Under the pieces are notes generated by a model. It was not told the DNA's origin. It was given only the letters and a program-made list of their open reading frames with translations, and made no database searches. This document shows, one piece after another, positions 43,812 to 52,689 of a DNA stretch of 64,000 bases (positions within the stretch are counted from its first letter, which is position 1; each line of letters opens with the position of its first letter). A program made the position numbers and the translations under genes. The stretch is from assembly GCA_910587665.1 (NCBI GenBank), contig CAJUMZ010000002.1, positions 124,001 to 188,000 on the forward strand, read 5' to 3'. The DNA is from an uncultured Muribaculum sp. GTDB taxonomy: Bacteria; Bacteroidota; Bacteroidia; Bacteroidales; Muribaculaceae.

Positions 43812-45203
43812 TCAATCAACAGAGAAAACATAAGCGCCTATGTCGGGGACACTTCCTCGTTGCAATCCGTACATATCGACGGAGGCATCAACGGAATTGA
43901 GCGAGGGATCACCCTTGCCAATCGCCGGGGAGCCTTCACGCAGGCGGTAATCGAAGAAATAATCTTCCCGCACGGTATAAAACATAGGGTCGGAATCCCA
44001 CACGGTGTTGATAAAATTGTCATCGTCGGTACCCGCGGAAGAGAACAGGCAGTTGCGGAAATACACCGGCTTACCCGCAAGGTCGGCAGGCAGCACCTCA
44101 CCGCCCATACCATAAAGTATCGAGTTGGACACATCGGCGGCAACCGTCTCACCGTCAAGATAAAGCAGCGGACCTGTTATCGCGGAAAAAAGATAGTAAT
44201 TGGCAAATGTGCATTGATTGAAACTATGAGTACCGCCGTAAAGATAGACCACACCTTTTGCTGCCTCGGCAAACTCACAACCAACTGCCTTGACAGGGGC
44301 ATGAGAGGCGACAAGCACCGCACCGGCGGAGTTACGCAGCTGACAGTTGACAAGCGTAAGCACCGGCTCGATGGCGTCGACACTGACCGAGTCGACATAA
44401 ACACCGTATGTGCTGTTGCGGATATATGTGTTGCTAAGTTTATTGCCGGTTGTGGTGCCATAAAAATACACACCGCCCCATTGCCCCGACATTATTTCAT
44501 AAGGAATCTTGCCGACAACCTGCCCGAAGCGGTCGCCGGTCATGTTTACCCGGCGATCAACCGTGCCGTTGGAAATCAATGTGCCGTGCACCACAAGTTC
44601 CGCCTTGTCATGGAAATAAAGCGTCGCACCGGGATCAAGGGTGAGGGTGACACCTTCCGCCACGACGAGGCTATCGAAAATCTGATAAGGTTTGTCGCCC
44701 GCGAGTGTCATGTCGGAGTCTACTGTAACAGCCTCAAGTCGTGTAACATCCTGTCCGAAAGCATTGAGCACTACGGTCGAAGTCACTCCGTTTGCCACAA
44801 AGTCAAGCGACGCATTGATCTCTACGGGCAGGTTGGCGCCTGACTCGGGGAGGGTTGCCTCCACAAGCACGAATATAGAATCGTTTGCCCTAATCTCAAC
44901 GTTGTTGAAACTTGTTCCTGAAACTCCGTCAACATTAAGACGGAAGATTTTCTCCATTGCGGCATCGCTAAACGAAATCTTACTTATATTCAAGCCCTTG
45001 TCATGACGGTTAAATACCTTAAACCGATGGGTTGGCGTGCCCTCGGCAGTAAACACTGTGCCCATCTTCAAGGTATCGGTGGAATATTCCGGCTGATCGG
45101 AGGGCGATGTGGTGAAACCGTCTTCAATACAACCTGTTGCAATCAATGCCGGCAACACTAACAATAATATATGGCGCAAAAACTTTATCATTGGATCTTT
45201 CAT
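43812..45203 (-). CDS. Right-handed beta-helix lipoprotein
   Basis: A 463-residue lipoprotein with lipobox IATGC (about Cys25) and a following IEDGF. Residues 60-160 resemble an immunoglobulin-like or HYDIN-like domain (FKVFNRHDKGLNISKISFSD). From about residue 165 the protein has parallel beta-helix repeats (LTLDPGATLYFHDKAELVVHG, RNSTYGVYVDSVSVDAIEP, LLYLDGETVAADVSNSILYG). Many such proteins bind or cut polysaccharide, but no lyase residues could be assigned. The ATG at 45203 is used; the one at 45191 (MIKFLRH) is equally good. Confidence 0.78.
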   Translation of the reverse strand: MKDPMIKFLRHILLLVLPALIATGCIEDGFTTSPSDQPEYSTDTLKMGTVFTAEGTPTHRFKVFNRHDKGLNISKISFSDAAMEKIFRLNVDGVSGTSFNNVEIRANDSIFVLVEATLPESGANLPVEINASLDFVANGVTSTVVLNAFGQDVTRLEAVTVDSDMTLAGDKPYQIFDSLVVAEGVTLTLDPGATLYFHDKAELVVHGTLISNGTVDRRVNMTGDRFGQVVGKIPYEIMSGQWGGVYFYGTTTGNKLSNTYIRNSTYGVYVDSVSVDAIEPVLTLVNCQLRNSAGAVLVASHAPVKAVGCEFAEAAKGVVYLYGGTHSFNQCTFANYYLFSAITGPLLYLDGETVAADVSNSILYGMGGEVLPADLAGKPVYFRNCLFSSAGTDDDNFINTVWDSDPMFYTVREDYFFDYRLREGSPAIGKGDPSLNSVDASVDMYGLQRGSVPDIGAYVFSVD

Positions 45204-45381
45204 CAACTAAACATACAATATAACGCAATCCGCCACATCTTTATTATATATCACAATAAGCCCCATGCCATGAAATAATGCAACCAAATAACAAATTAAT
45301 TTGTTAAAACACAAAACATTTTGTTATTTTGCCCTTTATTGAGTGAATTAGATTTAGAATGAATAACCGAAATTTTAAGTT

Positions 45382-46227
45382 ATGAAGACCAAACGTATGC
45401 TCATCGTTTTCAGCCTGTGTGGCGTGATGATGACAGGATGTGTAACCAACAAGAAGTATCAGCAACTTCAGGCCGACTATCTGTCGACCCGCGAAAGCCT
45501 TATCAAGTGTGAGGCAAACGGCGACAACCTCCAGCAGCGTCTTGAAGCTGCCGAGAGCAACAACCGGGAGCTGCGCGCCGGACTTGCCGAGCTTAAAAGC
45601 ACCCTTGACAAGAGTATGGACCAGAACGCCCAGGGCAATGTCAACATAGCCAAGCTTGTAGACGAGATCAATGCTTCCAACAAGTATATCAAGCAGCTTG
45701 TAGATGCAAAATCGAAGAGCGACTCCCTCAACATCGCCCTCACCAACAAGCTTACCCGCTCTCTCAGCACCGACGAACTGAAGGATGTCGATGTAAAAGT
45801 GCTTAAGGGTGTAGTCTACATCTCGCTTGCCGACAATATGCTATTCAAGACCGGCAGTTACGAGGTAAACAACCGCGCCATGGAGACCCTGAGCAAGATC
45901 GCAAAGATCATAAAGGATTACAGCAGCTACGACGTGCTTGTGGAGGGCAATACCGACAATGTGCCTATCAGCCGCACCAACATCCGCAACAACTGGGATC
46001 TGTCGACACTGCGTGCCTCGTCAGTGGTTCAGGTGCTACAGAATGATTTCGGCATCAACCCGCAGCGTCTGTCAGCCGCCGGCCGTGGCGAATATAACCC
46101 CATCGCCGACAACGACAGTGAACTTGGCCGTCAGCGCAACCGCCGCACCGAGATTATCATCACTCCAAAACTCGACGAGTTCCTTGACCTGATAGACAAG
46201 GCCCCGGAAACCGACGAAGCGAAATAA
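45382..46227 (+). CDS. OmpA-family lipoprotein
   Basis: A 281-residue lipoprotein with lipobox MMTGC (about Cys20). Residues 25-130 form a long coiled coil (LQQRLEAAESNNRELRAGLAEL). The C-terminal OmpA domain (about 155-265) has LFKTGSYEVNNRAMETLSKIA, VEGNTDNVPIS and the peptidoglycan-binding NWDLSTLRASSVVQVL and GRGEYNPIADN stretches. It links the outer membrane to peptidoglycan. It is a single gene ending in a strong terminator shared with serA on the other strand. Confidence 0.9.
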   Translation: MKTKRMLIVFSLCGVMMTGCVTNKKYQQLQADYLSTRESLIKCEANGDNLQQRLEAAESNNRELRAGLAELKSTLDKSMDQNAQGNVNIAKLVDEINASNKYIKQLVDAKSKSDSLNIALTNKLTRSLSTDELKDVDVKVLKGVVYISLADNMLFKTGSYEVNNRAMETLSKIAKIIKDYSSYDVLVEGNTDNVPISRTNIRNNWDLSTLRASSVVQVLQNDFGINPQRLSAAGRGEYNPIADNDSELGRQRNRRTEIIITPKLDEFLDLIDKAPETDEAK

Positions 46228-46242
46228 ACAATCCATATAACA

Positions 46243-46285
46243 ATAAAAATAGGGCGTATCAGTATTTGATACGCCCTATTTTTAT
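46243..46285. terminator. Bidirectional terminator between ompA-like gene and serA
   Basis: Long stem AATAGGGCGTATCA / TGATACGCCCTATT flanked by A runs on one side and T runs on the other, so it works for both convergent genes. Confidence 0.9.
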
Positions 46286-46297
46286 TATATCCGCAGG

Positions 46298-47218
46298 CTA
46301 TTTGTTGACCTGGAACTTGTTGATGCCGTCGCGGAGGTAGGCAACCACCTGATTGGCGGCGGCGATACCGGCATTGATGTTTGCCTCCGAGGTCTGTGCA
46401 CCCATCTTCTTGGGGGTAAAGAACACACGACCGCCAAACTCTTCTTTAAGGGCATCGGCATTGTCGGGCTTCACATCGGCAACATATTTGAGGTCAGGGC
46501 GCTCGCGAAGAGCCTTTGCAAGACCACCCTCATCAATCACCTCCTTGCGGGCGGTATTTACCACAACTCCACCAAGGGGCATGTTGGTAAGATTGAAATA
46601 ACCTATGCTCTTGCGGGTCTCGGGAGTTGCGGGAATATGAATCGACACAATGTCGTTGCCTGAATAAAGGTCGTCAACCGAATGGATAGGCTTCACTCCA
46701 TCGTTGGTCATAACCTCGTCGGGACAATAGGGGTCGAAAGCCGACACTTCCATGCCGAAGCCCTTTGCTATACGGGCCACATTGCGGCCGACCTGACCGT
46801 AAGCCTGCAATCCGAGTCGCTTGCCTTTCAGCTCAGTGCCTGAAGTGCCGTTATAGTTGTTGCGGACAGCCATCACAGCCATACCGAACACAAGCTCGGC
46901 AACGGCGTTGGAGTTCTGTCCCGGAGTATTCTCTACCACAACATTGTGGGCGGTTGCCGAAGCGAGATCCACGTTGTCATAACCGGCACCGGCACGCACC
47001 ACGATCTTAAGCTGCTTTGCAGCATCAAACACCTCGGCATCAATCACGTCGCTGCGTATGATCAACGCATCGGCATCAGCTGCCGCAGCAAGCAAGTCGG
47101 CCTTGGATGAGTATTTTTCAAGCAACTCAAGTTCATAACCGGCGTCTTCGACGACTTTACGTATACCGTCAACGGCAACTGTCGCAAACGGCTTTTCGGT
47201 AGCTACCAATACTTTCAT
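46298..47218 (-). CDS. serA: 3-phosphoglycerate dehydrogenase, short form without ACT domain
   Basis: A 306-residue D-2-hydroxyacid dehydrogenase. It has the nucleotide-binding GLQAYGQVGRNVARIA, FDPYCP, and the catalytic Arg-containing VVRAGAGYDNVDL region. At the position of the usual catalytic His (TPHxG) it reads FFTPKKMGAQT, so Lys replaces His. This is the type reported for a small group of SerA enzymes (for example in Entamoeba). There is no ACT domain, so feedback by serine is not expected in the classic way. It lies 12 bases after serC; together they make phosphoserine from 3-phosphoglycerate. Confidence 0.9.
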   Translation of the reverse strand: MKVLVATEKPFATVAVDGIRKVVEDAGYELELLEKYSSKADLLAAAADADALIIRSDVIDAEVFDAAKQLKIVVRAGAGYDNVDLASATAHNVVVENTPGQNSNAVAELVFGMAVMAVRNNYNGTSGTELKGKRLGLQAYGQVGRNVARIAKGFGMEVSAFDPYCPDEVMTNDGVKPIHSVDDLYSGNDIVSIHIPATPETRKSIGYFNLTNMPLGGVVVNTARKEVIDEGGLAKALRERPDLKYVADVKPDNADALKEEFGGRVFFTPKKMGAQTSEANINAGIAAANQVVAYLRDGINKFQVNK

Positions 47219-47230
47219 AGCCTGAATATA

Positions 47231-48298
47231 TTAATGTTTCTTTTCAAATTCCTTCATAGCATCGACAAGCACCTTGACGCTTTCAATGGGGAGCGCGTTA
47301 TAGAGCGACGCACGGAATCCACCCACCGAACGGTGACCCTTTATGCCGACAATGCCCTTGGTAGAGGCAAAATCGATAAATTCCTTGTCAAGGCCGTCGT
47401 ACTCGGGCTTCATCACAAAGCATACATTCATTATAGAGCGATCCTCGGGAGCTACAGTGCCCACAAACATACGGCTTGAGTCGATAGCCTCGTAAAGCAG
47501 CTCTGCCTTGGCAAGGTCGCGACGCTCCATCTCTTTGATACCGCCGAGCTCCTTGTAATATTTCAATGTCTGGAGTGCGGAATAGATAGGAAGCACGGGG
47601 GGAGTATTGAACATAGAGCCTTTCTTTACATGAGTGCGGTAGTCGAGCATCGTCGGGATGGCACGGTCAACATTGCCGAGAGCCGACTCCTTTACAATGG
47701 CGATGGTTACACCCGCAGGGGCAAGATTTTTCTGCGCTCCTGCATAGATGACGTCATACTTCGACACATCAACGGGGCGAGAGAAAATATCACTCGACAT
47801 ATCGGCTACGAGAGGTACTTTTACGTCGGGATCATAGCGCATCTCAGTACCATAGATGGTATTATTGGTGGTATAGTGGAAATAATCGGCATCCTCGGGA
47901 ACAGTGTAACCCTTGGGAATGAAAGTATAATTCTTATCCTTGCTTGAAGCCACCACGTCAACCTCGCCGAAGAGCTTAGCCTCCTTTATCGCATTAGAAG
48001 CCCAGGTGCCCGTGTCAAGATATGCCGCCTTCTTCTTAAGGAGATTGTAGGGTACCATGCAGAATTGCATCGACGCGCCGCCTCCGAGAAACAGCACATG
48101 ATATCCTTCGGGCACTTCAAGCAATTCCTTTATAAGCTGCTGAGCCTCCTCGATGACAGCCGTAAACTCCTTGCTGCGGTGAGAGATTTCAAGAATAGAC
48201 AATCCGGTACCGGCGAAGTCCTTGATGGCTTCGGCTGTATTCTTAATCGTATATTCGCTAAGAATCGAGGGACCGGCATAAAAATTATGCTTTTTCAT
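47231..48298 (-). CDS. serC: Phosphoserine aminotransferase
   Basis: A 355-residue PLP enzyme of class V. It begins NFYAGPSILSEY and has LFLGGGASMQFCMVPYNLL, the PLP site VIYAGAQKNLAPAGVTIAIV (Schiff-base Lys) and the C-terminal RSVGGFRASLYNALP. It moves the amino group of glutamate to 3-phosphohydroxypyruvate. It heads the serC-serA operon. The length fits the short bacterial family. Confidence 0.95.
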   Translation of the reverse strand: MKKHNFYAGPSILSEYTIKNTAEAIKDFAGTGLSILEISHRSKEFTAVIEEAQQLIKELLEVPEGYHVLFLGGGASMQFCMVPYNLLKKKAAYLDTGTWASNAIKEAKLFGEVDVVASSKDKNYTFIPKGYTVPEDADYFHYTTNNTIYGTEMRYDPDVKVPLVADMSSDIFSRPVDVSKYDVIYAGAQKNLAPAGVTIAIVKESALGNVDRAIPTMLDYRTHVKKGSMFNTPPVLPIYSALQTLKYYKELGGIKEMERRDLAKAELLYEAIDSSRMFVGTVAPEDRSIMNVCFVMKPEYDGLDKEFIDFASTKGIVGIKGHRSVGGFRASLYNALPIESVKVLVDAMKEFEKKH

Positions 48299-48326
48299 CT
48301 TATAACGTGTTAAATGGTTATATCCG

Positions 48327-48334
48327 CAAATTTA
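48327..48334 (-). promoter_or_regulatory. -7 box of the serC-serA operon
   Basis: TAAATTTG on the minus strand, 28 bases before the serC start. A partial -33 (TTG at 48358-48356) lies 21 bases upstream. Confidence 0.6.
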
Positions 48335-48412
48335 GTGATTTTATACAAGGTAACTCAACAAAACGCAAGAAAAATCACTCCAATTATGGAAATTTTTCCT
48401 TAAATCTGCTTT

Positions 48413-50350
48413 TTAACGCTCAAAATGTCTTCTAAACCCAATGTCGTCAACTATCACGGGAACATCGCAGCCACCGACACGCGAAAACCGCACCGCAGTC
48501 ACAGTGACGCTGTCGGCTAGGGGGAGCGGGATGCAGAAAGTCGATAGGAACTGTTCCCTCTCGCCGTCGCCCTGCACCGGGAAGAGCAGCGGCATCAATG
48601 AGAGCCGTTTGACCGGCGGAGCGGTAACGGTCACAGTATCAGCGGCAACAATGTCGTTTCCGCTAAAAAGCGACACCGCCAGCCCGATCTGACCGCCTGA
48701 AAACGCGGAAAATAACAATTGCTGTCCGGGCGTCACGACCATAGCCGTATCAAAGCCGACATGACAGCGACCCTCTTTGTCAAGGCACATGCCGTGATTG
48801 TATTGCGTCATGCGGGAGTTGTCGCGAAGCAGAAGCTCCGTCACCCCTTCCCTCCCGGGACAATCGTCGAAACGGGCGGCGTAGCGACATTGAGTGTCAT
48901 CCCATCTCACCATGTCGCCCGGCTGCGCCCCTTTTCGCAATATTTCAGGAATTTCGCCCGCATTTCTCAGGGAAACGTCGAGAAATGCCGCTATATAGTC
49001 CACCGCAAGCCTCCGCTGTAGCTCACCGTCAATCGCATTGCTCCGGTCGAGCAGCCATGATGCAGGAGGCTGACGGTCATCGGCTCCCCACACAGTGTTA
49101 AACTGCCCGTGATTTGCCCCGTCGATAAGCACCGCCGCCTTGAAGTGATAAGCCGAGTCGGTAAAGCAGGCGAGATTATATCGCCGAAGCCCATACAGAA
49201 ATGACACATCTGCGTCTTTATCGCCGTGAAGAAGGAGGTAGTCCACATTATTATATTTATAAGGCATCTCGTCGGGCATCGTAAGCATTGCAGTGGGAGC
49301 AATCTCAATCACGCCCTTGATCCCGAAATTGAAGTCAAAGGATTCCGACGGATCTACGGGAGAGCGGTCAAGCCCGTTGAGCCACATCGCCGAGGCAACG
49401 CCGTCGCCCCCACGGGAATGTCCGGCAAAGGCCATGTTATCGAAATCTATCTTTCCATGAAAAGGAGATGAATCGTCAGAGACAAGGGTGCGGAGATATT
49501 CAAGATTTTTCAGCAACAGCCAGCCCCTACCCTTGTAGTCATGCGAGCCATAGCTGCCGGAGAAACTTTTATTGATGAAGTTTTCATCGATCAATGCTAC
49601 AGCATATCCCCTTGCTGCAAGTTCCAAAGCGAGATACTCATATCCGGGATGGGACTCTTCAAGCATATAATGACTGCCGTGAAGCATGACAAGCAGGGGA
49701 CTCTCCTGCCCGTCGCGGGGAAGATAGACCACTCCCCTCAACGGCAAAGCCTCGGAACCAAAACCGAGTATATTGCGGCGCACCATGCTGTCGATGCGGC
49801 TTACCTTCCGGAAATAAGCCGAGCCGTCGACCAGGCATTCATCCGCGCCTGCACCGTATTCAATTCTCACGACTTCACCGCCATTAACATGATCCGGAGA
49901 TTTATCGGTGTCCCTGACGCAAAGGGCGATTCCCGCTGCAAACAGTATCGCGTCAACCGAGAAGGCAATCACCCTCAATGCTCGCCGCCTTGACAAAACG
50001 GCAATCGCGGTAATCGCGCCAAAGACAACCCCGACAAGAATCAAAGTCCAGCCGATCCGAGGGAAATCGACCGGGAACAGGAATATCCACACCACAAAAA
50101 GCGAGGCAAGCGTCAGTGCCGGAATGCGGGGAAACAGCCGGAGCACCATAGCCGGAATCGCAATCCCGGCAAGCAGGGCAACGCCTGTCAGAATGAATGC
50201 CGAAAATGTAGGGAATGGCACGACCGGCGACAGATAAAACGCATATGCCGCTGACAGAAACAGCCACGCCCCGACAAAGACTCCTGCCGCCACCGACCTG
50301 TCGAAACATCGCAGTCTCTCGCCGCGCCGTCTGTAAATCCACCATTCCAT
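48413..50350 (-). CDS. Membrane-anchored alpha/beta hydrolase
   Basis: A 645-residue protein. About residues 15-145 hold four or five membrane segments. The rest is an alpha/beta hydrolase of the dienelactone/PET-hydrolase-like type: oxyanion region VMLHGSHYM, nucleophile AFAGHSRGGDGVA (about residue 325), Asp in LLLHGDKDADVS and His in DGANHGQFNTVW. A C-terminal beta domain of about 150 residues follows. It is likely an esterase or lipase facing the periplasm; the substrate is not known. The C-terminal part starts after PEILRKGAQPGD and resembles no family I recognise. It is a single gene. Confidence 0.82.
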   Translation of the reverse strand: MEWWIYRRRGERLRCFDRSVAAGVFVGAWLFLSAAYAFYLSPVVPFPTFSAFILTGVALLAGIAIPAMVLRLFPRIPALTLASLFVVWIFLFPVDFPRIGWTLILVGVVFGAITAIAVLSRRRALRVIAFSVDAILFAAGIALCVRDTDKSPDHVNGGEVVRIEYGAGADECLVDGSAYFRKVSRIDSMVRRNILGFGSEALPLRGVVYLPRDGQESPLLVMLHGSHYMLEESHPGYEYLALELAARGYAVALIDENFINKSFSGSYGSHDYKGRGWLLLKNLEYLRTLVSDDSSPFHGKIDFDNMAFAGHSRGGDGVASAMWLNGLDRSPVDPSESFDFNFGIKGVIEIAPTAMLTMPDEMPYKYNNVDYLLLHGDKDADVSFLYGLRRYNLACFTDSAYHFKAAVLIDGANHGQFNTVWGADDRQPPASWLLDRSNAIDGELQRRLAVDYIAAFLDVSLRNAGEIPEILRKGAQPGDMVRWDDTQCRYAARFDDCPGREGVTELLLRDNSRMTQYNHGMCLDKEGRCHVGFDTAMVVTPGQQLLFSAFSGGQIGLAVSLFSGNDIVAADTVTVTAPPVKRLSLMPLLFPVQGDGEREQFLSTFCIPLPLADSVTVTAVRFSRVGGCDVPVIVDDIGFRRHFER

Positions 50351-50424
50351 ATCACAAATATACTAAGAATATTTGCTAAACCATAATTTGTGACCTCATA
50401 GCCCTGAATGTCAGAAATTTGTTA

Positions 50425-50432
50425 TATCTTTG
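50425..50432 (+). promoter_or_regulatory. -7 box of the antitoxin-nucleotidyltransferase pair
   Basis: TATCTTTG lies 26 bases before the start at 50459. Confidence 0.55.
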
Positions 50433-50458
50433 TAATCAGAAACTAAAACTCTCCAATT

Positions 50459-50617
50459 ATGGCACGACCAATTAAAGAGACCCCTGAATTATTCGGCAGG
50501 GACGCAGAGCGCTTCGAGAAAATGATCTCGCAGCCCAAGCCGGTATCAAAAGAGGAGAAAGAGAGGGCACGCAAAGCCTACGAAATCATGAAGTCCATAA
50601 GCAATTCCCAATGGTAA
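50459..50617 (+). CDS. Small basic protein, probable partner of the nucleotidyltransferase
   Basis: A 52-residue protein starting MARPIKETPELFGRDAERFE and continuing with a charged helix (KEEKERARKAYEIMKS). I recognise this as a family of short Bacteroidales proteins found at the front of toxin-antitoxin-like pairs, but I cannot name it. It has no DNA-binding fold that can be seen. The nucleotidyltransferase gene starts 8 bases after the stop. The promoter, the spacing and the pairing with an MNT protein support a two-gene module. Confidence 0.65.
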   Translation: MARPIKETPELFGRDAERFEKMISQPKPVSKEEKERARKAYEIMKSISNSQW

Positions 50618-50624
50618 TGTATTC

Positions 50625-50921
50625 ATGGATAAAAGACAGGCTATAGAAATCGCAAAGAAATATAAGGATATGGTAGCAGAGCATCTGCCGCTTAAAGCCT
50701 TATATCTTTTTGGGTCATACAGCAAGGGAGGATATACGGAAGAGAGTGATATTGATATTGCCGTAATTGTCTCTCACCGTAGCGAAAATTATTTTGAGGA
50801 CACACCATTATTATGGAAATTAGGTCGTAAGGTAAACTATCTAATTGAGCCTGTGCTTTTAACTGAGGACAATAACAATCCCCTTTACTCCGACATCATA
50901 AAAACCGGCATCTTAATCTAA
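50625..50921 (+). CDS. MNT-type nucleotidyltransferase
   Basis: A 98-residue polymerase-beta fold protein with the active site LFGSYSKGGYTEESDIDIAVIV: GS, then the Asp pair 10-12 residues on (about residues 30-47). A third Asp position is unclear: EPVLLTEDNN is near it. Unlike the pair at 21.5 kb, no HEPN gene follows, and the partner upstream is a small basic protein instead. It may be an adenylyltransferase acting on another target. Composition is AT-rich. Confidence 0.8.
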   Translation: MDKRQAIEIAKKYKDMVAEHLPLKALYLFGSYSKGGYTEESDIDIAVIVSHRSENYFEDTPLLWKLGRKVNYLIEPVLLTEDNNNPLYSDIIKTGILI

Positions 50922-50935
50922 TACAAAGTATATAA
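50910..50935 (+). repeat. Direct repeat copy 1 (end of nucleotidyltransferase gene)
   Basis: A 26-base element covering the last codons and stop of the nucleotidyltransferase gene. A second copy at 51080-51105 matches at 23 of 26 bases. Confidence 0.6.
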
Positions 50936-51079
50936 GTGCTTCGCCGCATTTACATAGTAAGCGGCATAAAATGATCAGTAGTCCATAAAAATAAGGCATT
51001 TTCTTGCCGATAACGGCAAGAAATCACTGCACAAGATTACTACATAGCACTGCTCGACTATTTCAAGATCAGGCGTTGA

Positions 51080-51105
51080 ATCTTAATCTAAGGCAAGGTA
51101 TATAA
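51080..51105 (+). repeat. Direct repeat copy 2
   Basis: Matches 50910-50935 at 23 of 26 bases, including the ATCTTAATCTAA stretch that carries the stop codon in copy 1. It lies in non-coding sequence. Confidence 0.6.
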
Positions 51106-51196
51106 ACATTGATTATTAGTTGAGTGTAGACATTTTGGCTACAAAGTGTCTACACAACCGCTACGTCATTTTGAAGCCTCGGCGAAATGTTTAAAA

Positions 51197-51204
51197 TAAC
51201 TTTG
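51197..51204 (+). promoter_or_regulatory. -7 box of the lipoprotein/propeller cluster
   Basis: TAACTTTG, 32 bases before the start at 51237. A TTTG lies 23 bases upstream (51170-51173), slightly wider than usual. Confidence 0.55.
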
Positions 51205-51236
51205 CATCAATAAATCAATATTAACACATAGCAATT

Positions 51237-51701
51237 ATGAATTTCGCGACAAGACCTTTAGCAATTCTAATGACATTGGTGCTTTTCAACTTCCTGTCAG
51301 TATCCTGCGGCAGCGATGATGATGACGAACCCAAGAATCCTGACACTGAAAAACCGTCAACACCAGACGATGATGACGATGATCCCGACTATGAATCGCT
51401 GATTATCGGCACATGGGCTTATGAGGATGACGGCTATTATCAACTCATGGGCTTTAGTCCTTACAATGAGTTCTCGCTCTTGACCGAAGAAGAAGAAGAC
51501 GGCAATGATTTATACCAGGAATTCGGAACATATAGCATTTCGGGTGATAAGCTCAAATTAAAATATGATGACGGAGATAGAATGACAATCACTATCGTCA
51601 GCATTACGAAACGCAAAAAGTTAGTTCTGGAAGCCGAAGGGGAGAGAATCACCGCAAAATATGTGGGCGACTGGGATGACTATCTAAATTATGAAGACTA
51701 A
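51237..51701 (+). CDS. Acidic surface lipoprotein, lipocalin-like
   Basis: A 154-residue lipoprotein with lipobox LSVSC (about Cys24) followed by GSDDDDEPKN and a second run of six Asp (DDDDDDPDYE). This is a strong surface-export signal. The domain from about residue 55 (LIIGTWAYEDDGYYQLMGF ... YSISGDKLKLKY) is the small beta-barrel of lipocalin-like DUF proteins. The function is unknown. It overlaps the start of the next gene by 11 bases, so the two are coupled. Confidence 0.75.
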   Translation: MNFATRPLAILMTLVLFNFLSVSCGSDDDDEPKNPDTEKPSTPDDDDDDPDYESLIIGTWAYEDDGYYQLMGFSPYNEFSLLTEEEEDGNDLYQEFGTYSISGDKLKLKYDDGDRMTITIVSITKRKKLVLEAEGERITAKYVGDWDDYLNYED

Positions 51702-52674
51702 TCGCACTTTTGCGGCAATGATCACCTTCGCGCTTGCCATCTCGGGAATGGAGGCACAGCAGGTCGACTACTCGGTGGTGTCGGTTCAGGAAGAGGCCGG
51801 AATCGACTTTATGAAAATCACCTCCGCGAGCGACTATGTGTGCATGCCGCAAGTGCGCCGGAGCAGAAACAGCATCGACTGGCTGACCAACCGTATTCTT
51901 GCCGTGACCGGCGACGGGCAGTCGATCGCCTACCTGTCGTTTCGCAACGGCACGACCAACATATTCATCAAGGAACTTGCACGCCAAGGCAGTTCGGCGC
52001 AGCGCACCAACCGCAGCAACGTGATCGATTTCTCGTTTTCGCCCGACGGCAAGTCGCTGTGCTTCTCCGAGACACGAGCCGACAATAACCAGATTTTCAC
52101 CACCGATGCCAAAAACGGCTACACCTGCCGCCAAATCACCTCCGGGGCGATGGATTATTCTCCGGTTTATTCCCCCGATATGAAGCGGATATTCTTCTCC
52201 CGGCTCGACAGCCGCGGGGCGTCGATATGGAGCTACGACATGGCAAACAATTATCTGTCAAGCTATAGCGCGGGGATAAACCCTTGTCCTGTCAAAGGCT
52301 CGTCGGCACTGATCATCACACGCACAAACAATGGCGGTCAGGGAGAGATATGGAAAATCAACTATGACACCGGCAGTGAGGAGTGTCTTGTCGCCGACGC
52401 GAAGAAAAGCTTTACATCGCCGGCAGTGTCGCCCGACGGCAACTGGATAGTGTTTGTAGGCAGCAGCATGCTGCGTGCACCGGGGATTGAATATCCCAAC
52501 ACCGACCTATATGCCGTAAGGACAGACGGGACAGCCCTGACGCAACTTACCTATCACGCGGCCGATGACCTCAGCCCCGTATGGAGTGCCGACGGAAAGT
52601 ATATCTATTTTATCTCGCAGCGCGGCGACAGCAACGGTGCCGCAAACATATGGAGAATGACATTCAATTACTAA
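51691..52674 (+). CDS. TolB-like beta-propeller protein (PD40 repeats)
   Basis: A 327-residue exported protein with a signal peptide (to about GMEAQQ) and PD40/WD40-like repeats: IDFSFSPDGKSLCFSE, DYSPVYSPDMKRIFFSR, SPAVSPDGNWIVFVG and DLSPVWSADGKYIYFIS. These form a propeller as in TolB. It may bind a peptide or sugar in the periplasm. It overlaps the lipoprotein gene and is followed 15 bases later by a beta-barrel protein, so the three probably form a complex. Confidence 0.83.
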   Translation: MKTNRTFAAMITFALAISGMEAQQVDYSVVSVQEEAGIDFMKITSASDYVCMPQVRRSRNSIDWLTNRILAVTGDGQSIAYLSFRNGTTNIFIKELARQGSSAQRTNRSNVIDFSFSPDGKSLCFSETRADNNQIFTTDAKNGYTCRQITSGAMDYSPVYSPDMKRIFFSRLDSRGASIWSYDMANNYLSSYSAGINPCPVKGSSALIITRTNNGGQGEIWKINYDTGSEECLVADAKKSFTSPAVSPDGNWIVFVGSSMLRAPGIEYPNTDLYAVRTDGTALTQLTYHAADDLSPVWSADGKYIYFISQRGDSNGAANIWRMTFNY

Positions 52675-52689
52675 ACCAACATTACAATC

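Larger units (their letters stand above)
50922..51236. other. Hairpin-rich intergenic gap of 315 bases
   Basis: No convincing gene is seen. It holds three inverted repeats: GCCGC / GCGGC at about 50944-50965, a perfect 10-bp stem with loop ATAA at 51001-51024 (TTTCTTGCCG / CGGCAAGAAA), and GTGTAGACA / TGTCTACAC at 51124-51155. It also holds the second copy of the direct repeat. A short open stretch at about 51014-51076 reads like a protein end (QDYYIALLDYFKIRR, then stop) and could be the remnant of a lost gene. Confidence 0.5.

Noticed and set aside
43860..44843. A 327-codon plus-strand frame over the beta-helix lipoprotein
   Set aside because: It is the antisense shadow of a gene with a signal peptide and repeat structure; its own sequence shows no domain or signal.
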